64,000 bases of DNA from Baylisascaris procyonis (Eukaryota; Nematoda; Chromadorea; Rhabditida; Ascarididae). The stretch spans positions 2,875,001 to 2,939,000 of the forward strand of contig JAZARR010000059.1 of NCBI GenBank assembly GCA_037389465.1, given 5' to 3'. Each line of letters opens with the position of its first letter. Within the stretch, counting starts at the first letter, position 1. Below are positions 12,301 through 23,800 of the stretch, piece after piece. Position numbers and translations under genes: made by a program. Under the pieces are notes generated by a model. The model had not been told where the DNA came from. It searched no databases and saw only the letters and a list, made by a program, of their open reading frames with translations.

Positions 12301-15300
12301 CCAAACGTTTTGGGTATAGTTATAGAACACAGTGCTATAACGTTAAGAACTTATGCTGCATTCATGTTAGACCATTGCAATGCTGCTTTTATTGCCACTC
12401 AAAATTGAAGATCCTTCAAAAAGTGATTTTGATTTACATCTGTGAATTATTGACTCGTCAGAATGATATTTTTATGGGTGGCATCTAACTTCAGGAATAC
12501 ACGTGCAGTCACTTGTGCAAATGGCATGTGACTCAAGATTGCTTGACTTGGACTCAAGGAATCGTGCATTGCAGACGATAGCGACCAATGTTGAAGAAGC
12601 CCTTCATGTGAAGCACCAAGTTGTATGTAGCCTTCTCATTCTTCGCTTGCGCCTTTTCGATAAAATGTGCTAGTTAAGTAATAGGAGTAACTGCTGCTCG
12701 AAGACAATAATTACCTTCTGAGAGCTCAAAGTTTCTTGAAGCTTTCGGTTGAAATGTATGGTTGATCTGAAGGTTCATCACCACCATTCCGCTTATTTCT
12801 CGCAAAAAAATAGGTAAAAATTCTTTTGCACAATCCAAATCACCTCGATACATCAGCTAGCCACCGTCCGTAGATCCGCTGCAGTTGCGGTCTCCATTGA
12901 GAGAAGCCGTTGCCAGCAAGTACACGTTCGTATCAGACCCTTCACGCTTCATTCATTTTTCAGTTACTCCCTCACCTTTTGAAAGTAAGTAAAACTGCTG
13001 ATCGTTCAAATATTGTCTTCTTGTTGCGCTATTATATTGCGAATGCACTTTCTGTGAAAACTGAGAAAAATCGGCGCTTTGCATTTTCTTGATAACCCTT
13101 TAAAATGAGGGATTTCTGAACGTGTTTGACAAAATGCAGTCTACACTCTGTTTTTGTTCAGATGGGTGGAAACCGACTAAAGCTGTTGAACCTCATAATT
13201 TGTACACGAAGCAGCGGCGCAGCAGTCACTTTTTTGTACATTTCGGTGAAAATTCTTTACACCGTGAATATTGTTGGGCAGATTTTTCTGCTCAACACTT
13301 TCCTCGGCAACAGAAGCAAGTGGTACGGATTGCAGGTGAGAATTGTTTTCTATTGGAATTTAGACTGTTTTTTTTTTGGACGGAGTATTTTAATTGATTA
13401 GTTCCATGATTGCACTCCTATTCCCGTTACTTGAACTTTTAAACGAAATTCCATGTGTCTATATTTCAGGGCTGTGTACATGTCCAGATTAGAATCACAG
13501 CTGCAATAGAATAGCTGTATAGTTGTCGGCACATATTGAATTTTTTGTGAAATTGTCAAGTAGATTTTTTGGTAGCATCCTCCGGCATCAAATGAGGGGC
13601 ATCCGGCTTCCCTTTTCTGCTTCCCTCTCCCTCGCCCCTACATCTCTTTCTCAACTGCTCCAGTCATAGCGTGTATCTCGAGAAAGTGAATAATACTGTA
13701 GGTGTTGAACGATTTGATGAACGGTCGAGAATGGGAAGAATCCGGTCACTTTCCTCGGGTAACTCTGTGCGACTTTGAAGTCAAGGTTTGCTCATAATTT
13801 AGCTCTTGATTCACTGAAATTGTGTTTTATGCCTATGCATAACAATGTTTGTTTAATGAACGTTTTAGAGTGCGGCAATGAGAGGAAAGGAGGGCAAGTT
13901 CATGCTATGCCGATCGCTGATATGTAAACTTATCGCACAACTAGGCGGTCAAATCACCTATGAAGCAGTTAGGCATGAGTGGCGTTGCATGGAGAATAGT
14001 AAGTGAAAGAGTTGCTAGTTCGCATTTGAAGCGACGGCTTACGACCACCATGACTCTAGCTAGCGAGCCAACTTGGCCAAACGTGTAAGAGCAAAAATTG
14101 GCGCTACTCTCGGCGAATTGCCTTCCGGCGTATGCGGCCAATTTTGTTCTCTACTTCTCCGCATGCGCCAACTAAATTTATAATGCTTCAACACTAGTGC
14201 GAGAAAGTCAAATGACGTTTTGTGGTCAATTCCAGCATAGAACTTAAATCACAATGCATGCGCTCTAGTGAATTGTTGAAAAAAAAGCACAAAACAAAGT
14301 GGGGCAAATATTAAAGTGAAAGAAAAGCAATTGGCGTTAATACTTTCAGGTGCTAGGTAACGTGCATCGTCATACTGTTCAGTGCGTGCTCATGATCAAT
14401 ATGTTCAACGAAAAAATTTTCTTATTTCTTTGGTTTTGGTATTTTCTTTTGGCTGGCGCTACACTTTGCTCTCTTTTCTACTGGATATATATTTCTATCG
14501 TGCCAAGCAGGTGAGCCACTTTTAAAAAATTAACAGTTGTCATTCAAATCAATAAACATTGAGAGGATCATTTAGAAAGGTATTTCATTATTTCATTTTT
14601 TTCAAATTTTTTTTCTAATTTCTAATTTTTCTATTTTTCAAATAAACATTATTTGTCAAATTCTTTTCTAAAAACGATCGTGTGTGGTCGACATTGCTAT
14701 TTCCGTTCTCTTTATTTCAAATGGTGGAGTAAATTCTCTTGACAGTGGTTAAACCCGATAGGAATCCATGTTTGTTTCTTGGAGCATAAAGCTCATCTTA
14801 CTCTTCTTACAATCAGAGCTATATAAGAGAAGTAATAGCTCATTTTCGAAAATTTCTAAGCTCATTCGGCCAAAGGTGCGCTAAGTGATGCTCTCACAGG
14901 TCCCGGACTTTCTCCTAGAATGTTGCTTCAGAATATCCTTTCTACTTCCGTCAAGGGATCAAAAGTTTGCGGTTACAGACGTATGAGGAAGTGCTTTGTT
15001 GGAAATTTTGCCAATCTTATCCTTTAATATGCGATAATTACTTCGTTTCGGCATTAGAACTGCTCAACTTCCTTGTAGCTCTGCTCCCATATTATTCATA
15101 AGCCATTTTTACTTCAGAAAGAATGTTAAAAGATTCCTCGGGAGGCCATTATTTTGAAAATCCGAAGGAAAGATATTCAAAAAAGCGCTGTTTGATGGGC
15201 GGAAGAGGATGATGCAATAGAGAGATTTTTTGGGTTTTTATGGTACATCTGAGTTTCTCTGATGGTTCTGCTTGTGTCCTCATTTTTTGTTGATGCCTCC

Positions 15301-15739
15301 GTTGATTCGCGACTATTATTCTTTGGATGAAAGAAGTTTCTTAAGAAGAGAAGAATGTGCGCGAAGGGAAGAGGGTTCGCAATAACTCACATATTCTGAG
15401 ACAGGTTGCACCATAAAAATTTAGAAAAATGTGCGGGTGGCTCTTTGGCGGTGCATGCACCTGTCTTTGTGCAGGTAACAGTTCATTAATTTATTTATTG
15501 TTGTTGTGTTTTGCAGGCAGCTAAATTTTGTGGGAAAGTATTTGACAGGAATCGAAGGTTATAAAATGGTTGATAGTCAGTCGCTGAGGCGATTCGTCTT
15601 TCACTTTCTTCGCCAAGATGGCGTCTTTCTCTTACGGATGGTGGCGACACACGCCGGTGAACTGCCATGCTATGAGCTCGCTAAAACACTATGGAACAAG
15701 TATTGCGACAACAAAGAGGGCAAAATGCACGATGTGTAG
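3279..15739 (+). CDS. unc-9: Innexin gap-junction subunit, UNC-9 type (8 exons, 384 aa)
   Basis: Innexins are four-pass membrane proteins that form invertebrate gap junctions; UNC-9 couples neurons and muscles in C. elegans. Exons: 3279-3384, 6361-6396, 8142-8384, 12495-12622, 13162-13335, 13702-13785, 14350-14510, 15517-15739. All introns are GT-AG and phases join to 1155 nt. The family signature YYQWV is at residues 99-103. Loop-1 cysteines are C53 and C71; loop-2 cysteines are C252 and C269. Membrane segments lie near 28-46, 103-122, 190-214 and 280-303. The N-terminus [20 protein letters not shown] and the C-terminus ending KEGKMHDV match my memory of UNC-9 (386 aa), which begins MSM; here the first in-frame ATG corresponds to that third residue. 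An in-frame TAG lies at 3267-3269. Innexin identity is near certain; the unc-9 assignment is from memory. Confidence 0.9.
3385..6360 (+). other. unc-9: unc-9 intron 1 (2976 bp)
   Basis: AT-rich intron. It contains a 10-base A run near 5761-5769 and a pyrimidine-rich tract at 3510-3540. Open frames near 4411-4808 and 4846-5169 show no recognisable family and are treated as chance. The acceptor at the end is GTATTTCAG. Confidence 0.7.
6361..6396 (+). CDS. unc-9: unc-9 exon 2: 36-nt microexon in TM1
   Basis: Bounded by TATTTCAG and GTAAGT, it encodes [13 protein letters not shown], the second half of the first membrane helix, which is strongly conserved in innexins. It enters and leaves in phase 1, so its removal would keep the frame but delete 12 residues of TM1. 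It is far too short to show as an open reading frame and was found by protein motif plus splice signals. Confidence 0.92.
6397..8141 (+). other. unc-9: unc-9 intron 2 (1745 bp)
   Basis: Begins GTAAGT and ends TTTCAAG. It holds a pyrimidine-rich stretch at 6870-6945 and no recognisable coding or RNA gene. Confidence 0.75.
8142..8384 (+). CDS. unc-9: unc-9 exon 3: extracellular loop 1 and TM2
   Basis: 243 nt, phase 1 in and out. It encodes [18 protein letters not shown], the loop cysteine pair C53/C71, the signature [17 protein letters not shown] and the TM2 exit WRLLSWQSG. The ATG at 8066 upstream in this frame is intronic, because the sequence becomes innexin-like only after the AG at 8140-8141. 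The donor is GTTCGC. Confidence 0.96.
8385..12494 (+). other. unc-9: unc-9 intron 3 (4110 bp)
   Basis: The longest intron of the gene. It is AT-rich with a pyrimidine tract near 10705-10740. No coding exon, RNA gene or mobile element was recognised in it on either strand. Confidence 0.7.
12495..12622 (+). CDS. unc-9: unc-9 exon 4: start of cytoplasmic loop
   Basis: 128 nt. It begins after CTTCAG, completes Gly129 and encodes [16 protein letters not shown], then a charged stretch ending [11 protein letters not shown]. This is the standard intracellular loop following TM2 in UNC-7/UNC-9 type innexins. The donor is GTATGT, phase 0. Confidence 0.95.
12623..13161 (+). other. unc-9: unc-9 intron 4 (539 bp)
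   Basis: Phase 0 intron. The short open frame near 12910-13092 has no innexin similarity and is not needed, since exon 4 (HQV) runs directly into exon 5 (MGGNRLKLL) as I remember it in UNC-9. Confidence 0.75.
13162..13335 (+). CDS. unc-9: unc-9 exon 5: TM3
   Basis: 174 nt, exactly 58 codons, phase 0 at both ends, bounded by TTGTTCAG and GTGAGA. It encodes [20 protein letters not shown] followed by TM3 (about residues 190-214) and the start of the second extracellular loop, ending SKWYGLQ. Confidence 0.96.
13336..13701 (+). other. unc-9: unc-9 intron 5 (366 bp)
   Basis: Contains a pyrimidine-rich run at 13608-13655. Nothing else was recognised. Confidence 0.8.
13702..13785 (+). CDS. unc-9: unc-9 exon 6: extracellular loop 2, first half
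   Basis: 84 nt, 28 codons, phase 0 at both ends. It encodes [20 protein letters not shown] and then TLCDFEVK, the highly conserved second-loop motif containing C252. The acceptor is ACTGTAG and the donor GTTTGC. Confidence 0.96.
13786..14349 (+). other. unc-9: unc-9 intron 6 (564 bp)
   Basis: No feature recognised beyond ordinary AT-rich intron sequence. Confidence 0.8.
14350..14510 (+). CDS. unc-9: unc-9 exon 7: loop 2 second half and TM4
   Basis: 161 nt. It encodes [12 protein letters not shown] with C269, then [17 protein letters not shown] and the rest of TM4. It ends in phase 2 before GTGAGC. The adjacent cysteine spacing (C252 to C269) is the usual innexin spacing. Confidence 0.96.
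14511..15516 (+). other. unc-9: unc-9 intron 7 (1006 bp)
   Basis: Begins GTGAGC and ends TTTTGCAG. It contains T-rich low complexity near 14580-14650. No gene recognised. Confidence 0.8.
15517..15739 (+). CDS. unc-9: unc-9 exon 8: cytoplasmic C-terminus and stop
   Basis: 223 nt, residues 311-384 and TAG at 15737-15739. It encodes [12 protein letters not shown], then [20 protein letters not shown], a conserved innexin tail motif, and ends KEGKMHDV. Two AG acceptors stand four bases apart (15516 and 15520); only the first preserves frame with exon 7. Confidence 0.95.
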
Positions 15740-16216
15740 CGCTAAATCATGCGCTTGATGCCTATCTGCGCCTAACCCCGCTCACGGTGCATCGGCACCC
15801 CTAACGAATGCCAAACCTACCAGAGAAATATGTTATCATAACACGTTTCTTTGTTGTCTCGCCATATATCAGATGGTAAAATAATGTGCTACAATAGCAC
15901 ATTTATATGAGACCTAACACTTACTACGGCTAGAACGCATAAAAGCTGCCGCATTACTACTGACGATCAACGAGGAGCTTCACTGAGGAATTACTGATCG
16001 GTTGCTTCTTTCAGGAAACGTTTTTTTTTGCCCACAAGTTGCATGTCCCGTATCCTAGTCAAACAGATTCATTTGCGGGCGTTTTATCGCCGACGATGAC
16101 CGGTGTTGTCAACTGAAACAGCCTGCGGGAAATGATGTGCGCTTGAAGTATATAGGTTCTGAGTTTGAAATTCAAGGACGCCATTTTTTTGCATACGCGA
16201 GTCCATTTATTCTAAG
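15740..16216 (+). other. Probable 3' UTR and downstream DNA of unc-9
   Basis: No canonical AATAAA lies within the first few hundred bases. An AATAAT variant occurs near 15879-15885, just before a perfect hairpin. The transcript end is therefore likely within about 150-250 bases of the stop, but this cannot be fixed from sequence alone. Confidence 0.4.
15883..15903 (+). other. Perfect 9-bp hairpin in the likely unc-9 3' UTR
   Basis: AATGTGCTA (15883-15891) and TAGCACATT (15895-15903) are exact reverse complements around a CAA loop. It starts 143 bases after the stop codon and overlaps a possible variant poly(A) signal. Function is unknown; it could be an RNA element or chance. Confidence 0.5.
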
Positions 16217-16274
16217 GCTCCGGGCCTCCGCTGCGTGCTGTATAGATGCATATCGTCAGCGTGAGACCCGGAGC
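16217..16274. ncRNA. 58-nt strong hairpin, candidate miRNA precursor or structured RNA
   Basis: Left arm 16217-16233 (GCTCCGGGCCTCCGCTG) pairs with right arm 16257-16274 with 16 Watson-Crick pairs, one C/A mismatch at 16225/16266 and one bulged T at 16262. The 23-nt loop can add about six weaker pairs and close on a TAGA tetraloop. The arms are far more GC-rich than their surroundings. Length and shape resemble a nematode pre-miRNA, but I do not recognise a known mature sequence, and either strand could be transcribed. It could also be a remnant of an inverted-repeat element. Confidence 0.3.
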
Positions 16275-17862
16275 GATAGTTCCGTTCACTTATCAATTTT
16301 CTCAACAGTGATTGTGCTATTTGCTGCGTTGTTCTGTATCAGTTGAAGTCTTATGTCGGTAAGCTGCTGCTTATTCGAAGAAATTGTTGTGTTAGTCGAG
16401 CGTGTATGGTTTCTTCTTGAGACATTCGGCGACTTCCACACTGCTTCACCCTAATCGACCTTTGACGCTGTCTTATTCAGTGGCGCTGCACTGTATTTAT
16501 AGAACAAATATTATGCATTCGCACACGCCCTCTCATTAATTGCGGTCTATATGGCTGATTTTGAAGTGATTCCCACTGTCTAATACAGGATCTCCATGAA
16601 GTTTCAATCGTACATGCAAATACTCTGAGTTGTTTATTTTTGTCAAAATGTGAGGTTCTCATGTGAAGTGAATTAAAAACGATGATTGACAGCTCAGTTT
16701 ACTTCAAAAAACAACTGCATGGTCGTGATTGCCTTGTAGCAACTGCAATTCGCTAACAATGCTTAAAAATCGACGATCATATTACGAGCTGTTTGATAAA
16801 GGGTTCAAGAGTGTCAATGAGAGATCGATACCGTATTTTTGCAAACATATTTGCGAATGTCGTAACGATTGTTTGTTACGCTAAGTCAGACCACTCCTGG
16901 TATGCTAGTTCACAACAGGGCACTTCAGCCATGGCGCAAATGTCATTGTATCAAGCGTTGCACATAGTGGACGCTTTATTCGTATTTCTGATCATATGTT
17001 GCAATCGTTCAGCTCCCACTCTGTGCACCAAACGTTTTGTATTCGCAACGTCAGTTGACTCTTACAGATTACTGCCAAATGCCTACCATTGTTCTTTCTT
17101 TTGTTTCTAATTTACGTCGAATGCTTCCACATCTGATGGCAACTAATTGGGAGCCCAAATGATCGTTTCGCTTTATAATACTGCAGATTTAGGATTATTT
17201 CAATAAAATAGTGAAATTTCTAACAATTAAATGTTCTGCCTTTGCTTTGTCTCCAAATGTTTCGTATTTTTGTTGAAAGCTATGAATAGACTCTATTGTC
17301 CGTCGTTCTGATGTGATAAAACTGAGGTTTAAAACTGTCGAAGCTATAATAATAAATTCGTAACTGCATTTTGGTACATACACTCAAAGAGGCTGCTATA
17401 TGGCGCTTAGTGGCAAATATGCATCTCCAAATCGATATTTCCTACTCATCAGTAGTTGAAGTGTTTAGTGAGCACTGGTGGGAAGCGCAGGGAAGCTAAC
17501 TTTGCTGAAGTAATCTTCGTTTTTTTTTTGGGGGGGGGGGTTTATGGCCGCTCAGTTCTTTCCGAGTTTTTAAGGTCCCTAAAGGTGACTGAACTTTTCT
17601 TCCGAACAAAAACTGATTTTCGTATCTCAGATCATCTATTGCCTGCAGAAACTCTCCGCGAGCGGTGAGGGCGTCTGATCCATCCCAATGGATTTTTCGC
17701 GTGCTTCCGAGCAAGAAATTAACGGTTTCGAAGAATGCAGTGTGAGTCTCAAACAATATTTGCGTTAGTAGCTAGCTGTAGCATTCTACGGGATCGATGA
17801 GTCAGTAACTCAGCTCTCGTGCTTCTGTATTTAATGACGATGTTTTGAGTATCCCCTTTCAT

Positions 17863-17906
17863 CTCATGTGATACTTATATGCACCTCATGTCATGCTTAT
17901 ATGCAC
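17863..17906. repeat. 22-bp tandem duplication (2 copies)
   Basis: Two adjacent 22-bp units beginning CTCATGT and ending CTTATATGCAC differ at two positions. No function is evident. Confidence 0.75.
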
Positions 17907-20030
17907 AGTCTTCCCGATTCTTCCCAAAAGCTAGATGTCGATATGCGTCTTTGAAAACTTATGGTATCTCTGTGACAGGCTAGACATCTGGCAACATTGT
18001 TGTTGTTCGCGTGGTATACTTATTCGTGAGGTTGTTCCGGAAGCGCTCAAACCAGACGTGTAAGTTGGCAGAAATAGCACCTACTGTGGGTTAACCTCAT
18101 ATACCAACCTTGGAAGGAATCGAGGTGTCTAAAAGCGACTGAAAGTTTACATACATTTCCATCCAATCGGTCAGTTAAAAAAATTCAATCATTTAAAGAA
18201 GGATTGGAGGAGTGATCAAAACAGTTCGGTTATGAATATTGTTTTTGGCAAATTTTCATATTTGTTGGCGATCTGTGCAATCAGAAATCGGAAAGCGCAT
18301 ATCGTGCGAACTTTTCAGGCGCGCTTCACCACTTTTTGAGGTAATGCATACGCCTGTGAATTTTCTCGGACAAAAGAAGTTATTCACCCAAATAAAATAT
18401 TTATCGATCAGAAGCTATCGCATATATTACCATTTCGTTCAGATTTTCAATTGCTATCAGTGATAAACGAAACTTTGTTTTCAAGTTCACTTCGCGACTT
18501 ATGCTTATTTTCATTCAGCATCTCTATCATTACTTACTTCATTCAGGATCGATGGTTTGAATGGACGATAAGAGCAATGAGTATAGAAAATTTCATTCTG
18601 TTATCATTCGATTCGATGTTGAATATTAACTTCTGCTGAACTATACAAACTTAATGCAAACGTACACTGCAACATACATGTAAATTTTTCTAATACGTAT
18701 GCAAATTTTATTGGTCTGCTGTATTCCTCCGTAATAGGAGCGATGTGAAATTTGTGTCTATTGTATGGATACGAGAAAAGTCTATAAGCGCAAATGTGGC
18801 ATAGAAACGCAATTCGCTCCTCGCTGAAAACGCATGTGGCGTTTAAATCGTAAAACAAATGCAGTTAACGAAAATCACATCATTCCTTCAGTAGTTGTCA
18901 CTAACGTTGCGTCATTTAGGCGAATAGATAGTAGAGAGACGTATAAAATCAATTTTTATTATGCTGACATTAAGTGGATTGCACTATATAGCTGACAGCT
19001 TAGTGATGCCTTTGGGTAACGCTCGTCGAAATCAACACTTCAGAGTGACTAGTGCAAACAAGACGTGTACCACTGAGGCTGTTCTGCCATTCTCCCGTTA
19101 TGTGAACAACACAACTGACAGCAACAACGATGCCATCTGTCAGCAGAAAAAAAGAATTGATTATTCATGAAGACATCGCAAGTCACCGAAGAGGTGAAGG
19201 CTGAGCACTTCGAAATTCAAACTGTTGGATGTTGGATGCTCAAGAATTTTTGACTAAGTTTCTCATCTTTAGTGGTTATTGGCGATGGAGAAGACGAATA
19301 AAAGGATAAGTTCCAATTTCTGTGGGGAAACAAAAACGCACGCACAAACTTCGACGTTCCTCTTTACGAAACAATCAGCAGATGATTAAATAGCGCATAA
19401 AAACTCTCGAATCTGCTGCCACTAGTCTCTGAAATAAACAAAACTTGTCTGCAAAAAGACATTGCTCATGAAAACTAAGTGTTAACATAAAATCCTAGCG
19501 GATTATCGGAAGGAAAAAGTAGCGTTATTTGTGAAACAAAGTGGATAAAACCCCTTTCCACTTCCTCTTCATCACCTCTTCTCTAATGAAAACGTTGGTA
19601 GTCACTAGTTTTTCGTCGCATGCTCTAGCATCACTTAAACGGGGTTTCGCTTAGCGCTCATTTCGAAGCGTCGATGATATAAATCATTCAGAGGACCACA
19701 TAAAGGTTTTTCACTTCATTGCAGTTGTTCCCTTGGTGATGATATGCGGCTTCCTTCGCTTTGAAATCTGTATTAAAAGAATGCTTCCTCATTTGAGATT
19801 TGCCTGACCGCAAAAACTATATGCTTTTCAAACTTCATTGACATTTCTTCGTTATCTTCACTATTACAACCGCATTATGAATCAACATCTTCAATAGATG
19901 ATGCCACTTGTTATGTGTTGTGCTCGAAAACGGGTTCTTCGACTTTGCGGGAGTTTTCCGAGGCTATAGGTCTAAAAGTCCCCAGTTATAAGCCAAAAGC
20001 GCTATCAGAAGGGAAATATCACAATCCAAA

Positions 20031-20800
20031 ATGAGGGCGCTAATGGCCATATTTGAAGACTTAAGACTTCAGTGGACCGCCATCCGGGAACCAAATCTTC
20101 GGCTCCAGATTTTCACCAATGGTTCTGGAAGAATCGTCGAAGACACTGCTCAAAACTTTTACTTCCATATACTGCTCAAAAGTTGGGAAGACCAGAGGAC
20201 CGGACTCGGCGCTTGTGAAGAGCAAAGTCCGGAACAAATATTTTCCTGTTCTAATCAAACCCTTATTTCCCAAACATGCGTTCTCCATCAGGGCTTTCGA
20301 ATTCGTCATCTTCACGCTCTACTGTCAGTCACTAGGCTCTACCATTGCACTTGAGTGTAGTCCTAACTTAACGACTTGTTGTCGATCTAGCAATTTCAAC
20401 AGACTATGCATCACATTTCTAAATTGTCTTAAGCATTCGCATAGCTCCTCAGGATAGATTCAACATCCCTCATCAAGGCCATCAATCCAACCTATCCACC
20501 AAGTTCATTCCTCCAGGGTCTTTTACCAGTCAGTTTTTTTCGTATTGAGCATATTTGAAAACCCCATCATAAGCTCGGTGAAAGTCTGCGATACATGCTC
20601 GAGGGACGTTGTGATGTTGGGTGCCCTGAAAATGGTTGCGGCCATACAGAGTGAAAATTCGATTTCTACGCGCCTGAAAGCTTACATAAGTAATATTTGT
20701 TAAACAGGTGAAATCAAGCATTCTCGTGCCTAAGCACGATCCATTGATTATCGAAGCCCCAAAAAACTGGCCATCAAGATGACACACAGTCAATCAACCG
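20031..20800. other. Unassigned block with long open frames on both strands
   Basis: The + strand is open at 20031-20354 and 20119-20457, and the minus strand at 20061-20315 and 20530-20793. The minus frame includes HNVPRACIADFHRAYDGVF. Open frames over several hundred bases in AT-rich DNA suggest decayed coding sequence, perhaps from a transposable element, but no diagnostic motif supports a name. Confidence 0.2.
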
Positions 20801-23800
20801 AAGTCATCTGACTGTTGTCCAGGTCCAAGTTAACTCAATGGTACCGGTGGTTTTCGTCATCATCACTGTGTTCCCACGCTCGAACCTTTTGCGCTTTCGA
20901 AATGCACAACTTCCTATCAGTGCAGTGAAATTCAAACAGCTGCGCAGTGTTGTCATGAAAGTTAAAATGATAGAGCAGTTCTGCTCTTGCAAGAGTGCAT
21001 AAATATCGATATCTGCTTGAATAAAAGACTTCGAGATTTGTGGTCACCTCATTTATGCAATCTTTGCCCAGTTTATATCGTTTCTCTAGCAGATATCACA
21101 CATTAGTGGTAACATCAGCACAGCACAATCAGGCGAAGCGTATAACAGCATGATCAGAAATTTAACGTTTTGTAGAAACATAAGGGGAAGCCTAAAACAG
21201 CCTGAACGGAGCTCCGGTAAGGAACGTTGAGCGAAATCAACCACTCATTGTTACTTCGCAGAGAGTGCTCACGTCGACCATACACGACCGGCAATCAACA
21301 TGGGCAGACTTGGTTTGTTCGCCCATTGAGCTTAAGTAACTCTAGTCGTAAGAAGTGATTTTTGTTGACGAGAGAACCAGCTGGAAGCAAAAAAGCGACG
21401 GCAAGATTCTGAACACATCAGAGTTACCAAAATGGGTATTGCTGAAAATCTTATGCATGGCATTCTTCCTAGGAATTACCCGAAGAAATAGGCGACGAGA
21501 TAGACAATAAGAACAGTCATTAAGCTTCTGCCATTTCGGCACGATGCATACGTTTATAATTGTTACTCAAACAAACTTGAACGGTCTCGTCTCAAAGATG
21601 AAGCATTATCTAATCAGGCATAGAGCGACACCTGGCAAGTTTCAGCCGTAGACCACTGTTGCTAGGATTGAAAGCGGCCCTATTGTTCAGTGGGACCAAA
21701 CTGCACCGTTATGAATGCGACATCATGAATACATAGAGAGACCATTCGATATATCCAACTCTCATTGTGGAAAGAAGTGCACATCGCTTCAAATCACTCA
21801 TCAAATTTTCTTTGCTTGGTTACCATTCTGTAGAAAACTTTTCAACGCGCTGAACTTTTTACGAATATTCGCACCCTTGCGTTGTTGTGCTACAACTTTT
21901 TCGTTCCCGTAATACAAAACACAAGCATAAATTGAAATCGGATTCACAAGTGAAAATTCTCAATTTCGCAGATTCTTGCTTCGATTCCTCTCAGTTTCTT
22001 CTTAAAACTCGGGAGGTTATTTCTGCCGCAGCTTATTTTGCTTTAATGACTAGAATTTCATCGGCACTTCGAAAAATTTTGAAGAGAGATCTAGGGGCAC
22101 ATTCATCCGGCAGAAATCACGGAGCAAAAGCTTCCACGTGAGAGGGAATGACCATGATCTAATCTATCTCTCTGAAAGTCGCCCTATTGGCATCGAATTT
22201 GCAGAAAAGGCACCATCTCTTCTACACTATTCTAGTGAAAGTTTAATTATTTGCGAAAAAAGATATGAAAGACCTCATGGCAGTTTGTGAACGAACATTT
22301 ATTAATTACAACGAGAAGATATTTGTCATCACAAAATAAACTGATTTCATGTCTAGCTCACGTGACGCATATTTGAAGCGATACTTCCGCTAAAATTCAG
22401 AAGCACGCGACGCCTATGAAATATCAGAATTCGGTAAGTTCTGAGAGCTTTTCAACTCACGTTCAATGAGTTGCAAATTTTAATGAAACTGCTGAGAAAG
22501 AAGTCTTGGCCAGAATGGAGAGGTGCAAATTTTTTAAAAAATTCTGCGATTTACTACTCTCAAATAAGTCCACGATTCAAATAATTTGATCATAATTTTG
22601 CGACTCACTAAAATTGGCTGGAAGAAATGCTAAAAGTTTTGAGTACTTTTTGTTCAATTTTATGCAGTCTTCTTTTCAATTCAGTCCTTATTTATCGTCT
22701 GACTGGGAGTTACTTCCTAAAAACTCGAGTTCAGGTGATCTTTGTATGAGTTGCATTATGGGGTTAGATCGTTTATGTGTAAAACATGCGCTTCACCTCC
22801 CAAGATTTATCACTGTTTCAGCTAAAACCAGCACATCGAAGACTGAGCAATGGACGGCTAGGTGATTGAGACAATGGATAGGGCTGAGGGAATGTGTTCG
22901 CTCAAAAACTGGTTATTTATTCGATGCCTCAAATCTGGATCCCCAAAACAAGCACTGCTACCCAATGAGCACCGACCGCTTCGTTTGCATCAAAGAAGCG
23001 CCATGAGATAAGTGGGGAAAGCGAGTGCCTAGGACAATCGCTTAGTGTGGGCGCATCGACAATCTGTTGCAGTCGTTGCGCATTGTGTAGATCCGCTGAA
23101 AGGGACAACCTTTCGCTAATTACGGAGCGTGGAATAATGCCTAATTGAGGGCGTATGAAAATTAGAATGCACACCATGCATATGGACAGCGTGCAAACTC
23201 ATCCGCAATTAGCCGCTTACGGAAGCTGCATTCTGTGCGGAATCTATTTGCGCAAAATGAGTTTTGTTGATCTGTTCATGTGCACATAAAGTAAACTAGT
23301 ACTTAAACAAAAACGTTCCTGAACCTAATCTGCTTGGTGCCAAGTTTCATTAGAGAAGTGTTCCTGAGGCAGTCTTAAATGTGATGCTGTCGAGAGATCG
23401 TAAATTCTAATCAACAAAACGCTCCGCGTGAACGGAAATTTTTTCGTTTCTCTTTGATGGTTCAAAATTTTCTGCCTTTGAAAAAGGATTAATTTTAATG
23501 CTGCTTATCTTGAAATCGACGTCGGTGAATATTGCAAGCATGTTGGAGATTTTTAAAAATATTTTGCTTATAACCTAGTCTTCATGCTGACTAGCCACAA
23601 CTCATTCTTAGCAACACGGAGATTGAAGCGAGCCGTTAGAGATACTCAAAGATATATGAATATGGTCCTGAACAGGATGCTAACTGCTTCTGGCGTGCCA
23701 GACCTAGAAGTTTACGGTTCTTAGAGAAGAATTCAGCATTAAATCACACCAACTTCATTTCGAAAAAAATCAGTAGATTTTCTCCAGCAGATGCAAACCA

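Noticed and set aside
20530..20793. Minus-strand IADFHRAYDGVF as a reverse transcriptase catalytic motif
   Set aside because: Neighbouring residues do not follow any RT block order, so the likeness is too weak to annotate.
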